This document shows positions 52,150-63,758 of a stretch of DNA of 64,000 nt, piece after piece. This DNA comes from JAUIIK01 sp963745675 (GTDB lineage Bacteria > Chloroflexota > Chloroflexia > Thermomicrobiales > CFX8), in contig CAVUYM010000023.1 in NCBI GenBank assembly GCA_963745675.1, positions 124,001-188,000 on the forward strand, read 5' to 3'. Each line of letters starts with the position of its first letter. Within the stretch, counting starts at the first letter, position 1. A model generated the notes under the pieces. That model saw only the letters and a list, made by a program, of their open reading frames with translations, was not told the DNA's origin and ran no database searches. The translations under genes and the position numbers were made by a program.

Positions 52150-54132
52150 GCCCGCTGCTCCTGTTCGAGTGCTTCTGCTTCCTGTGTGAGCCTGTCAAGC
52201 TCGGCTCCGGCCTCGCTCCATTCCTCATATACCTGATCGAGTTTGCTCTGCGCCTGGTCGTACTGTGTTCCGAGGACGGACAGTCGCGCGACATCCTGAT
52301 CCGCACTCGCCAGCCCAAGTGCGTCATTGATGTCGTTCAGCATCGCTTCGAGTTTACCGACGGCACGTTCCGCAATTTCAAATCGCTTGCGAGCAGCCCT
52401 GAGTTCTTTGTCCAGTTGTCGCCGGGAGCCGCGATCCCGGATCGTCGTGCCATTACCTGGAGATTCCTGCGGAACGGCGACGGGCGCGGCGCTAAAGGAA
52501 CTTCCACTGGTGCGTTGTTCGCGTGCTCGCAGCATGTCGCTGTAGTTGCCGAGATACTGGACGAGACGATTATCTTCAATCGTCCAAACCCGGTTGGCGA
52601 TGCTGTCGATAAAGTATCTGTCATGCGAGACAAACAAGAGCGTGCCGTCGTATGTTGAGAGCACCTCTTCGAGCGTTTCACGGGCAAGGATGTCAAGGTG
52701 GTTCGTCGGTTCGTCAAGAATCAGGAGATTCGATTTCTCCAACGTCAGCCGGGCCAACGCCAGACGAGACCGCTCGCCACCGGAAAGCTGACTGACGCTC
52801 TTGTACACATCATCGTCCGAAAAGAGAAAGCGTCCAAGAAGATTCCTCGCCTGCTCTTCTCCGAGCGGCTGGTCAAAAAGGATCGTTTCGAGAGCTGATT
52901 TATCCCGGTCGAGCCCCTCATGCCCCTGGGCATAGTAGGCTGGCTTGACATTCGTACCAAAGGAGACGTCGCCGTCGAGGGACGGGATTTCGCCAACGAT
53001 TGTACGTAGCGCCGTCGTCTTGCCACTTCCGTTTGGACCGACGATCGCTACCCTGTCGCCACGCTCGATGACGAGTTCGCCTGTCGTCGCCAGCACCGTT
53101 GGTCCGGATCCGTTCGACGCCGGATAGCCAATTGTCATCGGGATCGGCGCTCAGTGCGATTCGTCCGGATCGTTCGCTGGCCTGCATCGAGAGATTCAGG
53201 CGTGCATGATCCTGGGGCGCTCTAACGCGTTCCAGGCGGGCAAGCCTCGTTTCACGGCCACGAGCTTCGCGTGAACGCTGTCCCGCTTTGTATTTCCGAA
53301 TGAATTCTTCGGTATGACGAATGAACGCCTGCTGCTCTTCATATTCTTTTTGGCGTCGTTCACGGCGCTCGGCACGTAGCTTGAGATAGCGTCCATATCC
53401 ACCGGGATAGTCTTCTATTCCGCCGAACGCCATTTCCAGCGTGCGGTCGGTGGCCCGATCGAGGAAATAGCGATCGTGGCTGATGACGACGTACGTGCGA
53501 TTCCAATCTGCCAGAAAGCCTTCAAGCCATTCCAAGGCAGCCAGATCAAGGTGATTGGTAGGCTCATCCAGCAAGAGCAGGTCAGGGTCGGAGAGCAATG
53601 TCTTGGCCAGCGACACGCGCGTTTTCTGGCCGCCGGACAACTGGTTGACGGGCATCTCGAACATAGATTCCGGAAAACCAAGTCCACTCAAAACTTGAGC
53701 GGTGCGAAACTCCATCTCGTAGCCATGACGGGCGTCGAATTCGGCGGAAAGGCTGCTGTACTCCTCAAACAGTTCGTCAAGGTCGCCCTCAGAGTGCGCA
53801 GCCATATGTTGTTCGAGTTCGGACATCCGCCGTCCAATTGCCCGAACGTCACTGAATGCGTCCAGTGCTTCTTCGTACATTGAGCGTTCGCTATTAAAGC
53901 GCGGCTCCTGGGCCTGATACGCGATTCGCAGTCCTGAAAGGCTGCTAACGCGTCCGGCTGCCGGCTCAGCCAGTCCTGCCACGATTTTCAGAAGCGACGA
54001 CTTTCCCGAGCCATTCGTTCCAACAAGACCGACTCGTTCTCGGTCGGTCAGCTGGAATGAGACCCCGGAAAAGATCAATTCCGAGCCAAAGCGTTGAACG
54101 AGGTCGTTTACTGTCAGAATGGTCGCAGCCAT
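52146..54132 (-). CDS. ABC-F family ATPase (one frame break)
   Basis: Soluble protein with two ABC domains and no membrane part, of the type that binds the ribosome E site. Domain one has Walker A GLVGTNGSGKSSLLK, signature LSGGQKTRVSLAKTLL and LLLDEPTNHLDLAALEWLEG. A charged linker follows (YEEQQAFIRHTEEFIRKYKA). Near 53140 the frame shifts; domain two has GPNGSGKTTALRTI, LSGGERSRLALARLTL and LILDEPTNHLDILARETLEE. A C-terminal coiled coil ends the protein. Its length, about 660 residues, fits YdiF/Uup-like members. Whether it protects from antibiotics or acts as a translation factor is open. Confidence 0.92.
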
Positions 54133-54256
54133 CAGTGCCGCCAGATTCGAATTCGAGCGCTAGACAACCTTGGAAGGATAGCATGTAGCCCCTCAACACC
54201 CTATCTCGAGCGATATACTGACAAGCCGTAATTGGGATGAATTAGATTGGCGGCCA

Positions 54257-55582
54257 ATGCTCTGGCCCACGACGACTCAACGTGATTCCAAGGGGATGCT
54301 TCATGTAGGCGGAGTTGCTGTTTCAGCGATTGCCGCTGCGGTGGGCACTCCAGTCTATATCTACGACGAAGCCACAATTCGAGATCAGTGCAAGGCGTAC
54401 CAGTCCGGGATGAAGGAAGGCTGGTCGCGTTCTGTCGTTACCTATGCGGCGAAAGCCTGGCTATCCCGCGCGCTCGTTCAGATCCTGATTGATGAAGGCG
54501 TCAACATCGATGTCGTATCGGGCGGAGAGCTGTATGTTGCGCTCCAGTCCGGCATGCCACCGGAGCGTATAACGTTTCATGGGAACAGCAAATCGATGGC
54601 GGAGCTCGAGATGGCGATTTCCGCCGGTGTTGGCTCGATCGTCGTCGACAACTTTGATGAGGTGGATAGGCTCTACCGGCTGTCGACGTCTCGCTTATCT
54701 CCCATACCGGTAATGCTGCGCATTAACCCGGGTATCGATGCTCACACCCATGATTATCGAAAAACTGGCATCGTGGATTCCAAGTTCGGGCTGGGTGTCC
54801 AGAATGGCGATGCCGAGCGCGCGGTCGCGAGGTTACTCGACAACGACGGCCTGGATTTACTCGGATATCACGCTCACATTGGTTCGCAGATCTTCGAAGA
54901 AGAGACGTTCACCGCCAGCGTCGATGCAGTCGTCGGGTTCGCAGTTGCGATGCGTGACAGGTTTGGCGTTGAGCCTCGTAAATTGTCACCGGGAGGCGGT
55001 TTTGGAATCGTCCACACGGACGAGGAAGTAGCTCCATCAGCCCTTGACTATGCGCGAGCGGTATCGAGCGCCTTCGCAACCGGGATAGCTTCAGCCGGAT
55101 TTGAAGTGGAACCGACGCTGGTAATCGAACCCGGTCGCTCGATCGTTGGAAACGCCGGCATTGCCGTCTATAGCGTCGACGCGCGCAAGACGATTCCAGA
55201 CGTACGAACGTATATCTCTGTTGATGGAGGAATGGCCGACAATATCCGACCAGCGCTCTATGGTGCGGTATACTCAGCAGAACTCGTCGCCGCAGGAAAT
55301 GATGCGATTCCAACCGCCAGTGTGACACTTGCTGGCAAGTTCTGCGAATCCGGGGACATCCTTATTCGTGAAGTCCATTTGCCGGCTGTGCAACCGGGCG
55401 ATTTGATAGCTATTCCGGCGGTTGGGGCTTATTGTCTGGCGATGGCGAGTAATTACAACATGGCTCTGCGCCCTGCTGTCGTAATGGTAGGGCAAGGTCG
55501 AGCCAGATTGGTACAAAAGCGTGAGTCTTACCGGGACCTCATGTCCCGTGAGTCCATCTCGAATCAGGACCTGTCGGTGTAA
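54257..55582 (+). CDS. lysA: Diaminopimelate decarboxylase
   Basis: Last step of lysine synthesis: meso-DAP to lysine. The fold-III PLP enzyme has 441 residues, with the Schiff-base Lys K66 in VTYAAKAWLS, HGNSKSMAELEMAISAGVGS near 110, GYHAHIGSQIFE near residue 200, a glycine-rich phosphate loop SPGGGFGIVH, EPGRSIVGNAGI near 296, and GKFCESGDIL (active-site Cys from the partner subunit) near 360. With asd and hom in the same window, the aspartate family is well represented, though not in one operon. rpoD follows after 81 bases. Confidence 0.94.
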   Translation: MLWPTTTQRDSKGMLHVGGVAVSAIAAAVGTPVYIYDEATIRDQCKAYQSGMKEGWSRSVVTYAAKAWLSRALVQILIDEGVNIDVVSGGELYVALQSGMPPERITFHGNSKSMAELEMAISAGVGSIVVDNFDEVDRLYRLSTSRLSPIPVMLRINPGIDAHTHDYRKTGIVDSKFGLGVQNGDAERAVARLLDNDGLDLLGYHAHIGSQIFEEETFTASVDAVVGFAVAMRDRFGVEPRKLSPGGGFGIVHTDEEVAPSALDYARAVSSAFATGIASAGFEVEPTLVIEPGRSIVGNAGIAVYSVDARKTIPDVRTYISVDGGMADNIRPALYGAVYSAELVAAGNDAIPTASVTLAGKFCESGDILIREVHLPAVQPGDLIAIPAVGAYCLAMASNYNMALRPAVVMVGQGRARLVQKRESYRDLMSRESISNQDLSV

Positions 55583-55663
55583 CACTCTGTACCACGGGCT
55601 GAGTAATACTTGAGTGTCGACCGAACTAACATACGCCCGTACCTGCCCGAGGAGAACCTAGCC

Positions 55664-57317
55664 GTGGAAGCCCGTCTGGAAGAAGCTGAGCTAATGGTCA
55701 GTTTGCCCGAGACCGGAATCAAAGCAGATAACTTTCAAGATGAGTCACAGGACTCAGGTCCGGACCGGCGTCTGGTCAAGAACGTCATTGAATTGGCGAC
55801 GCGCCAGGGACCGATTGCTCTTGATGAGCTTCTCAAGTTCGTTGATCCAGATCAAGACCCAGCGACATTTGATCTACTCGAAGCCGAACTTTCTGCGCGC
55901 GCCCTGGTCATTACTCCAGACGACGAAGAAGATGAAATAGAGGATCTCGAAGCAGAAGAGCATCGCGCTGCCATCGATCTGATCGGCACGTCGACGCCAA
56001 CCGGTATTCGCAGTCGTGCAACATCGAGCGCCAACGCGTCATCGGCTGTCGAAGACTTGTCAAGCGTTAGCGTCGATGATCCCGTTCGAATGTACCTGCG
56101 GGAAATTGGTCGGGTAGATCTGCTGACATCCGAAGAAGAAGTCTATTTCGCCAAGCGGATGGAGCGGCGACAATATCTCCTGAATCTCCGTCAGCAAAGC
56201 GATGACCCGGACTCGCCTGTCGCGCCCGTATGACGCCATTGCGCAGACGTATGACTCGTTTCGGCGTGGTTGGATATACGTCGTAGCGGTTTATAGCGAA
56301 GCAAATCCGAATATTGATCCAATAAGCCGTACTCAGATGTTACGCGACGTACTCCCAGTCACTGCACAACCCGAAGGCACGATGCAGCGCGTCGCGGAAC
56401 GACTTGGCATGACGGAAGCGCAGCTCGAAGAGCAACTGCGAATTCGTCGAGTTGAGTTCGAACTCTTTCCTGAACGCCTGCAGCAAGCACTTGAAGATCC
56501 AGACGTCTGGGTCGAGCCAGCCGAATTGCGCAAAGTATGCGGAGTGTCGGCATTGTCATTGCGCCGCGAGCATCAACGCTTCATGGTTGAAGGAGAGATG
56601 GCTCAGGCTCACCTTACCGAAGCGAATCTTCGGCTCGTCGTGAGCGTTGCCAAGAAGTATGTCGGCCGTGGAATGACGATCTCGGACCTGATCCAGGAAG
56701 GTAATCTCGGACTCATTCGCGCGGTCGAAAAGTTCCAATATCACAAGGGTTTCAAGTTCTCGACCTATGCGACATGGTGGATTCGACAGGCTATTACCAG
56801 AGCCATCGCCGATCAGGCGCGGACGATTCGGATTCCCGTCCACATGGTTGAGACGATAAATCGGCTGATGCGCACGTCCCGGCGACTGCAGCAGGAATTG
56901 GGGCGTGAGGCGACTTCGGACGAGATTGCGCGAGAGATGGAGATGCCGCCGGAACGTGTCCGCGAGATCCTCGAAGATATCGCAGGAGCCGATTTCGATA
57001 TGGACACCCGTCGGTGAAGAAGATGACTCAAATCTGGGCGATTTCATCGAGGATGAAAAGGCCCTCGCACCGGCGGATGCTGCATCGCAGCAGATGCTCC
57101 AACAGCAGCTCGAAGACGTGCTCGACTCGCTTTCGGAGCGTGAGCGGCAGGTGTTCGGCTGAGGTTCGGAATCGAAGACGGTCGCAGCCGGACGCTGGAA
57201 GAGGTCGGCCGCGAGTTCGAAGTGACGCGAGAACGCATTCGGCAGATTGAGGCGAAGGCATTGCGCAAGCTGCGCCATCCAAGCCGATCCAAAATGCTGC
57301 GGGATTATCTCCTCTAG
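55664..57317 (+). CDS. rpoD: Primary sigma factor RpoD/SigA (three frame breaks)
   Basis: Housekeeping sigma factor. Region 1.1 (LVKNVIELATRQGPIALDEL), region 1.2 (DDPVRMYLREIGRVDLLTSE) and the region 2 core (NLRLVVSVAKKYVGRGMTIS; GNLGLIRAVEKFQYHKGFKF; STYATWWIRQAITRAIADQA) are clear. The region 4 helix-turn-helix is TLEEVGREFEVTRERIRQIE. Frame breaks occur near 56225, 57010 (a C run apparently one base short) and 57160. As the cell could not live without this gene, these must be sequencing errors. GTG at 55664 has GAGGAG nine bases upstream; an in-frame TTG at 55610 is an alternative start. Confidence 0.95.
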
Positions 57318-57327
57318 ATTGAACTGA

Positions 57328-58776
57328 GTGCTTACAAGACCAGGCCCGAATCAACATTAAGAGCGGCAACGGTGGTCGAGGCGTTGTCTCGTTTCATCGT
57401 GAGAAGTTCGTGCCCTTTGGCGGTCCCGATGGTGGTGACGGCGGCAAGGGCGGCAATGTCGTCTTCTACGTCGACGATCAACTCGCGACATTCACTCCGT
57501 TTCGCTACAAGGTTCATTTCGCTGCCGAAAATGGCCAACCGGGTATCGGGCCGCAATATGCATGGCAAAGACGGCGAAGACGTTCGCATTGCCGTTCCGC
57601 CCGGAACGACCATCTGGGATGACGAGATGGGCCAGATTCTCGCCGATCTCGTCGATCCTGGGGAAGAAGCCATTTTGTTGCGCGGCGGGATCGGCGGGCA
57701 AAGGCAATGCCCGCTTCAAATCATCCCGCAATCAGGCGCCGCGCATCGCCGAGCTAGGCGAGCCAGGACGAGTTGAGTGGGTCCGGCTCGAACTCAAACT
57801 CATCGCAGATGTTGGTTTGGTCGGTCTGCCGAATGCCGGGAAGTCGACATTGCTGGCGGCTTCGAGCGCCGCCCGTCCGAAGATCGCGGATTATCCATTC
57901 ACGACACTTGAGCCGATGCTGGGCGTCATTGAGATCGGTGGTCCGGCCGGTCATTCCTTCGTCATGGCTGATATTCCGGGCTTGATCGAGGGCGCGGCGT
58001 GAGGGCGTTGGGCTTGGTTACGAATTTCTGCGTCACGTCGAACGCACCCGAATGCTGCTGCATGTCATCGATGGTTCCGGAGGACTTGAAGGCCGCGATC
58101 CGGTGGAAGATTTCGAACTCATCCAGAGCGAGCTTGAGGCATATTCGCCGGAGCTTGCTGCGAAACCGATGTTCATCGTCATCAACAAATGCCGACCTCT
58201 CGGAAACGCGATCGCTGTTTGAGTACGTCGAGCCGCAACTGGAGGGCAAAGTCGGAACGCATGTTCCGCGATCTCGGGCGTGACCGGCGAAGGCGTTCCA
58301 GAACTGCTCGAAGCAGTCTCTCAGCGCCTCGACGAGATTCCGCGTGAAGAGCCGGAACAGCCGAGAGACCGTGCGCATCTATACGCTCGACGGAAGATGA
58401 TGAATCAGCCTGGGAAGCGATCCAGCTTTCGGCCCATCATTATCGAGGTGACCGGCAAGCGCATAGAGCGCGCCCTGGTGATGACAGATTTCACCCTTGT
58501 CGAGGCCGCGGACAGATTTCAGCGAATTCTCGAAGCTGCGGGCATTTCGAGCCGACTCGACGAACTTGGAATACAGCCAGGAGACTTCGTCCACATCGCG
58601 GATGCCGAGCTGATCTGGGAGCAGGACCTCATCGAGGGCAGCCGATCGAACGCCTGTCAGTGCGCCGCAGGAAGACGCGCCGGCAGCGCACCGAAGATCG
58701 GATGCGCGCGCTGGAGGAAGACGACGGACAGCTTAGCTCGATCGCCAAGCATCGCAGTAATCTCCTGTCAGCGTAG
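57328..58776 (+). CDS. obgE: Obg GTPase (multiple frame breaks)
   Basis: Ribosome-assembly and stress GTPase. Segments in several frames give the glycine-rich Obg domain (SFHREKFVPFGGPDGGDGGK; GGNVVFYVDDQLATFTPF; MHGKDGEDVRIAVPPGTTIW), the G domain (VGLPNAGKSTLLAASSA as G1; ADIPGLIEGAA as G3; FIVINK as the start of G4) and the C-terminal OCT domain (VTGKRIERALVMTDFTLVEA; GIQPGDFVHIADAELIW). A basic tail ends at a TAG at 58776. At least five indels are needed, near 57340, 57540, 57690, 58000 and 58190-58270. The start is probably the GTG at 57328. The end overlaps the convergent kinase by nine bases. Confidence 0.92.
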
Positions 58777-59681
58777 GCAATCCCGATATTGCTCCCGTCG
58801 TTTTAGCGTCGCAAGCGCGCCAGCTGCGGCGGCAAACCGTAGCTCCGACTGCCCAATCATCCTGTTGACTTCTGATGCTGGTAGATCAGCGCCGCAAAAG
58901 ATGCATCCCCGGCGCCAGTCGGATCGACGCGTCGACGAGCTGGCGCTTCGGCACGTGGATCAGCTCATCGTCGTCGCAGCGTCCAGCTACCGCTGGTGAC
59001 CGCCAGTGATGAACATTTGTGCTTTGAATCGGCCCGACACCATTCGAGCAGTTGCTGCCGGCTCGGTTGGCCATCCGAGCGCAATCAGCGTCGTCGAGAC
59101 TGAGTTTGGCGATGGTGCTGTGTCTCAATAGAGACTCGGTCGCTTCGACCATCGCCGCCTGTGAAGTCCAGGCAGAAGGTCGCGGATTCGGGTCGCTGTA
59201 GATCGGGATATCGCGCTTCTCAGCCAGGCTCAGTAGCGGACTGTTGGACTGGGCGTGCTTTCGAGATTGGTCATCATCAGCGAACCGACATAGAGTCCGT
59301 CGATCTCGTGGCTGCTTCAAACGATGCCGTCAACATCCTGGAGCGAGAGCGCAGTGTCTGCTGTCGAGTCTCCGTAGAAGCGAAATGGCGAGCTCGTGTT
59401 CAAATGGTCGACAACGGCGAGGCGTGTTGGATTCGCGACCGGTCTGCCGGGGATGGTGAGGTACGCCCTCGGCTGCGAGGATGGCCGCTAAGCGTCGCCC
59501 GAATGCGTCGTCGGACAGACAACCAAGCAGCAGCGACGATGCGCCCAAACGTGCCAGTCCGACTGCAAATGTTGAGCGGCGCTCCTCCGGGTTGAATCGA
59601 TAGCGCGGCTGTCGTTCGCGGGCTCTCTCCCGGTGGTGGAACGAGATCAATCAGCGCTTCGCCCAGGCACACGAATGTCAT
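58768..59681 (-). CDS. PfkB-family carbohydrate kinase (many frame breaks)
   Basis: Ribokinase-fold sugar kinase. ATG at 59681 begins TFVCLGEALIDLVPPPGESP; IQPGGAPLN, then (other frame) VGLARLGASSLLLGCLSDDA and RRLAAILAAEGVPH give the first half. The second half includes IPIYSDPNPRPSAW and the catalytic PTGAGDASFAALIYQHQKS (anion hole GAGD with base Asp) near 58900. SELRFAAAAGALATLKRREQ supplies the C-terminal end to a TGA at 58768. At least six indels split it. Best match is to fructokinase-like enzymes, but the substrate is uncertain. It runs against obgE and lies seven bases downstream of the relA stop. Confidence 0.8.
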
Positions 59682-59687
59682 ACGCGA

Positions 59688-61934
59688 CTAGTCGCCGCTC
59701 GTACTCGTGCCTGCGGTCTCCTCGCGCTGCGCGGTCGACTTTCCGGGCGGATTCTCGCGCCTGACATCGAAGACATCACGGAGCGTTTCGAGTTTTTGCA
59801 GCACACGACTCAGTTGCCCGACATCGTCGACCGTCGTCGTGATCAGCACGGTGACCGTCTGATCCGGATGGGTCTGGGTCAGCACCGAATCCATATTCAG
59901 TCCCTCATCCGACACCAGCGTCGTCAGGTCGCGCAATAATCCGACTCTATCCCAGGCGATGATTCGAATGGTGACCGGATAGGATTCGCGCTCGATGCCC
60001 CAGCTCACGTTGACCAGACGCGCATCGTCGTCGGGATTCTTGACATTTGGACAGTCCGTGCGGTGAACGGTAATTCCACGACCGCGCGTGGTGTAGCCGA
60101 TGATGTCGTCGCCGTAGACGGGTTTGCAGCAATTGCCAAGGCGCGTATAGAGATCGCCTACACCCATCACCTGAATGCCGCGCGCGATCAGCGATCGCTG
60201 ATCGTTTGTTTTCGGTGCTGGCGGCAATACCTCCGGTTCCCGCCTTTCGACGAGTTTGGTTGCGATTTGTTGCGGGCTTACTCCCCCATAGCCAACTGCA
60301 GCCAGGAAATCATCGGTGCGTTGGAATGATGGGAAAAGTCTTGGCGATATCGTCGAACTTTTGCGTCAGTTACATTAAGCCGACGCAATTCGCGATCGAG
60401 GATATCCCGTCCTTGGGCGATGTTTTCGTCGCGTTCCTGCCGTCGGAACCACTGGCGAATTTTTTCGCGAGCGGATGCGGTCACGACGTATCCGTTGGAG
60501 GGCATCAGCCAGTCGCGGCTTGGTCCAACTTTGGAATTTGAAGTCAAGATGCGCACGACGGCTCCGTTGGTGAGCTTGATGATCGAGGGGCACCATCTGA
60601 TCGTTGACTTTTGCGCCCACACACTGATGGCCGACCTCTGTGTGAATGCGATATGCGAAATCAACGGGTGTCGCCCCGTCGGGAAGTTCAATGATGTCGC
60701 CGGCAGGTGTGAAGACGTAAATCATCTCCCGGAAGAGATCGGTTTTCAGCGATTCGACAAACTCCTGTGCGTCGGCGATCTCGTCGCGCCAGTCCATGAG
60801 GTTCCGCAGCCATGCCACCTTACGCTCGACGTGATGGTCGATCTTGCCCGATTCTTTGTAGCGCCAGTGTGCGGCGATGCCGTATTCGGCAACGCGGTGC
60901 ATTTCACTCGTCCGAATCTGGATCTCGACCGGCGTGCCGCCCGGTCCGATAACTGCCGTGTGAATCGATTGGTACAGCGATTCTTTCGGGGTGGCGATAT
61001 AGTCGTCGAACTCACCCGGAATCGGGTACCAGTTGGAGTGGATAACTCCCAGGGCCGCGTAGCAATCTCGGCCTGTCTGTCGACGATAATGCGAAAGCCG
61101 AAAACATCGTAAATCTCGTCGAAGCTGACGTCTTTGCGCTCCATCTTCTTCCAGATCGAGAAGAGATGTTTTTCTCGCTTCTGAAGCTCGGCGTGGATTC
61201 CAGCGTCGGCGAAGTGCTCCACGATATCTTCCTCAAAACGGTCGAGGAAATCGACGCGGTCTGAGGTCCGACGATCGATTGCGCGGTCGATCGAGAAGTA
61301 CTGCTGGGGATTCAGATACCGAAAAGCGAGATCTTCCAGTTCGGAGCGAATCTGGGAGATCCCGAGGCGGTTTGCGAGCGGCGCGTAAATCTCGATCGTT
61401 TCCCGCGCCGAACGGAGTTGTTTGTCTTCCGGCATGTGCTCGAGGGTGCGCATGTTGTGCAGGCGGTCGGCCAGCTTGATGAGAACGACTCGAACGTCAT
61501 CGACCATCGCCAGGAACATCTTGCGGAGCGATTCTGCCTGGCGTTCTTTTCCCGCGCGGCTTGCTGGGTCGCGTCGTTATCGCTCGCCCATGCGATCTTG
61601 CCGAGCTTGGTGACGCCTGACACGAGGCTTGCGACCGTTGCGCCGAACTCTTCTTCGATATCTTCGAATTGTGATGGCAGTGTCTTCAACAACATCGTGA
61701 AGCAGCGCCGCTGTCAGCGCTTCCTGATCGAGCTGCATGCGGGCGAGGATGATCGCCACTTCGACGCGGATGGGTGATGAAGAGTTCGCCAGAACGCCTG
61801 CGTTCAATGCCATGGGCTTCTTCTGCGAAGGCGTAGGCCTTTCGAGTGGGCCGGTATCCATTCCGGGAGTTCGGCCTGCGACCAGGTCGGATCAGGTCAT
61901 CGAGACCTGGTCCATCGTCGGAATAGATTTCCAA
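59688..61934 (-). CDS. relA: Bifunctional (p)ppGpp synthetase/hydrolase RelA/SpoT (many frame breaks)
   Basis: Makes and degrades the alarmone (p)ppGpp. The HD hydrolase has AYAFAEEAHGIERRRSGELF, ILARMQLDQEALTAALLHDV and VSGVTKLGKIAWASDNDATQ, followed by VLIKLADRLHNMRTLEHMPE. The synthetase includes KEKHLFSIWKKMERKDVSFD-like and FGFRIIVDRQ segments. The TGS domain has GDIIELPDGATPVDFAYRIH. The ACT domain starts around IRIIAWDRVGLLRDLTTLVS. At least seven indels lie within the span. An intact His-Asp pair (HD in LLHDVVEDT) suggests active hydrolysis. Start may be TTG 61934, or ATG 61953 in another frame. Confidence 0.93.
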
Positions 61935-62137
61935 TACCGGCGGGTTCGCTCATGAATGCGTAATTCTTTCCTGGTACCGAACACCCTCGTGCTGAGGAAT
62001 CGAGGCCCTCAGATGAAGATGACAATTCCCGAGCTTCCATTATGCCAAATCGCCGCGCGGCCGCTGCGGAGTATCATATCCCGAGTGAACGCAGCACGCC
62101 CGAAAGGTTATTGCAGTTCGTGACAAATATCGACCGA

Positions 62138-63347
62138 ATGCTCCACCCCGATGAAGCTCGTGCAATCGTCCTCTCCCACTCCAGGGCTCTCGAACCGAAC
62201 GCGTTCCGCTCGGTGAAGCTGGGGGCCGGATATTGGCCCGTCCGCTCGTTGCAGAAGAGTCGCTACCACCATTCCGCGCGTCAACGATGGATGGTTATGC
62301 GGTCGTGAGTGACGATACGTCGAAAGCCGGATCGTTCTTGGGGACGGACTGGCGGGCAGCGTTCCGGAAGAACGTGGTCAGGCGCGGTTCGGCCGCCAAG
62401 ATCATGACCGGCGCACCCGTACCCGAGGGCGCTGACGCAGTCGTCCCGGTCGAGAACACCGAACGAGCTGAGGATGGAGTGCGCATCGTTCAGCCAAGAG
62501 TGAGCGCAGGGGACAATATCAGGCCGATAGGATCGGATATGGTCGCCGGAGACACCGTCCTGGACGCCGGAATGCGCTTGACTGCTCCGCGACCTTGGCC
62601 TTTTGGCCAGCCTGGGCCACGCAACTATCGAAGTTGGCGGGCGTCCAAGAGTAGCAGTGTTCTCGACGGGCGATGAGGTAGTCGCTCCGGACGCTGAACC
62701 AGGACCGGGTCAAATAAGAGACGCGAATCGGTTCACCCTCTCGCTTTGCAGTGACCGAAGCTGGCGGATCTGTCATCATCAACCGCCACATCCCAGATGA
62801 CGAACAGGCGCTTCGGGCGTCGTTAGGGAAGCGCTGGAGATCGCTGACGTCATTGTCACCAGCGGCGGGGTTTCAATGGGAGATCGGGATCTGGTGAAAG
62901 CGCTGCTCGGTGACTTCGCCGAGGTGCATTTTCGTCGTGTCTTCATGAAGCCAGGCAAGCCGCTGAATTTTGCAACGGCAGGCGACAAGTTGATATTCGG
63001 CCTGCCCGGCAATCCAGTCTCATGTCTCGTCTCGTTCTACATGTTTGCGCGTCCCGCATTGTCGGTGCTTCAAGGCGGCGCTTGAGACGAAGAATGCCGC
63101 GGTGTCCGTACTCGTGCAGGACGAGATCCGGCCGTCCGACCGGATCGAGTATCAGCGGGCGAGAATCCTATCGTTGCCCGACGGTCGACTAAGCGCTTCA
63201 ACGACCGGACCGCAGCAGTCGTCGCGCCTGCAATCATTCGTCGGAGCAAACGGATTTCTGGTCGTGCCGCCTTCGGAAACTCCTATTCCGGCGGGAAGCA
63301 TTCTCGATGCAATTCTGTTCGCTCCCCCTGCGGAGGCTCAATCGTAG
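62138..63347 (+). CDS. moeA: Molybdopterin molybdenumtransferase MoeA (many frame breaks)
   Basis: Inserts molybdate into adenylated molybdopterin. ATG 62138 opens MLHPDEARAIVLSHSRALEP; ARPLVAEESLPPFRASTMDG follows in the next frame with IMTGAPVPEGADAVVPVENT. The MoCF domain has VAVFSTGDEVVAPDAEPGPG, IRDAN, then VTSGGVSMGDRDLVKALLGD (reconstructed) and FMKPGKPLNFATAGDKLIFG, LPGNPVSCLVSFYMFARPAL. The C-terminal domain runs to the stop at 63347. At least five indels break the gene, near 62200-62225, 62590, 62740, 62820 and 63080. No other molybdenum-cofactor gene is in the window. Confidence 0.92.
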
Positions 63348-63615
63348 GGTGTGAATCGAGCGTATTGCGTTCGATTTCGGTGTGAATTGCGTCACGAGTT
63401 TCACCCCTGATTTTGTGCTCTACGCCTTGCCCTGCTTTCAGGTCGCAAACTACACTGTATCCCGGTTCAACAATGGCTTCACGCCGTCAATATTCGTCAT
63501 GATGATTGTTGGGGTCTTCGGGTTGATCGGACAGCGTGTCGCATTCGGTATCAATGTCTATTTCCGAGAATATCTCGCCGACGAGAGCGAAAACCATGAT
63601 GTTAGGCCACTCCCC

Positions 63616-63703
63616 TGTCATGCCGACCGCAGCGGAGCGGAGATCTCAGTCGAACGTTGCGATAGCGCTACACTGAGATTTCTCCACTTCGGTCGAAATG
63701 ACA
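63616..63703. repeat. Dispersed palindromic repeat, copy 2
   Basis: Bounded by TGTCATGCCGACC and GGTCGAAATGACA with inner arms GAGATCTCAGT and ACTGAGATTTCTCC. The right arm nearly matches the 27474-27573 copy. The rest of the 63348-63758 gap holds an open frame (63382-63717) that runs through this repeat and has no supporting signal, so I see no gene there. Confidence 0.75.
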
Positions 63704-63758
63704 GGTTTGTGCGTTAGCCAATTACACTGAAAGCAGGTCTAGTTTGCCTGAGGTTCAT

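Noticed and set aside
55664..57317. Internal TGA codons as selenocysteine sites, considered because selB is present
   Set aside because: In rpoD and the other broken genes the homologous protein resumes in a different frame after each stop, so these are frameshifts and not recoded codons.
27474..63703. Palindromic repeats considered as CRISPR or transposon ends
   Set aside because: Single isolated units without regular spacers, cas genes, transposase or target duplications.
63382..63717. Open frame of 111 codons with a hydrophobic stretch
   Set aside because: It reads through the palindromic repeat at 63616, has no ribosome site and no family resemblance.
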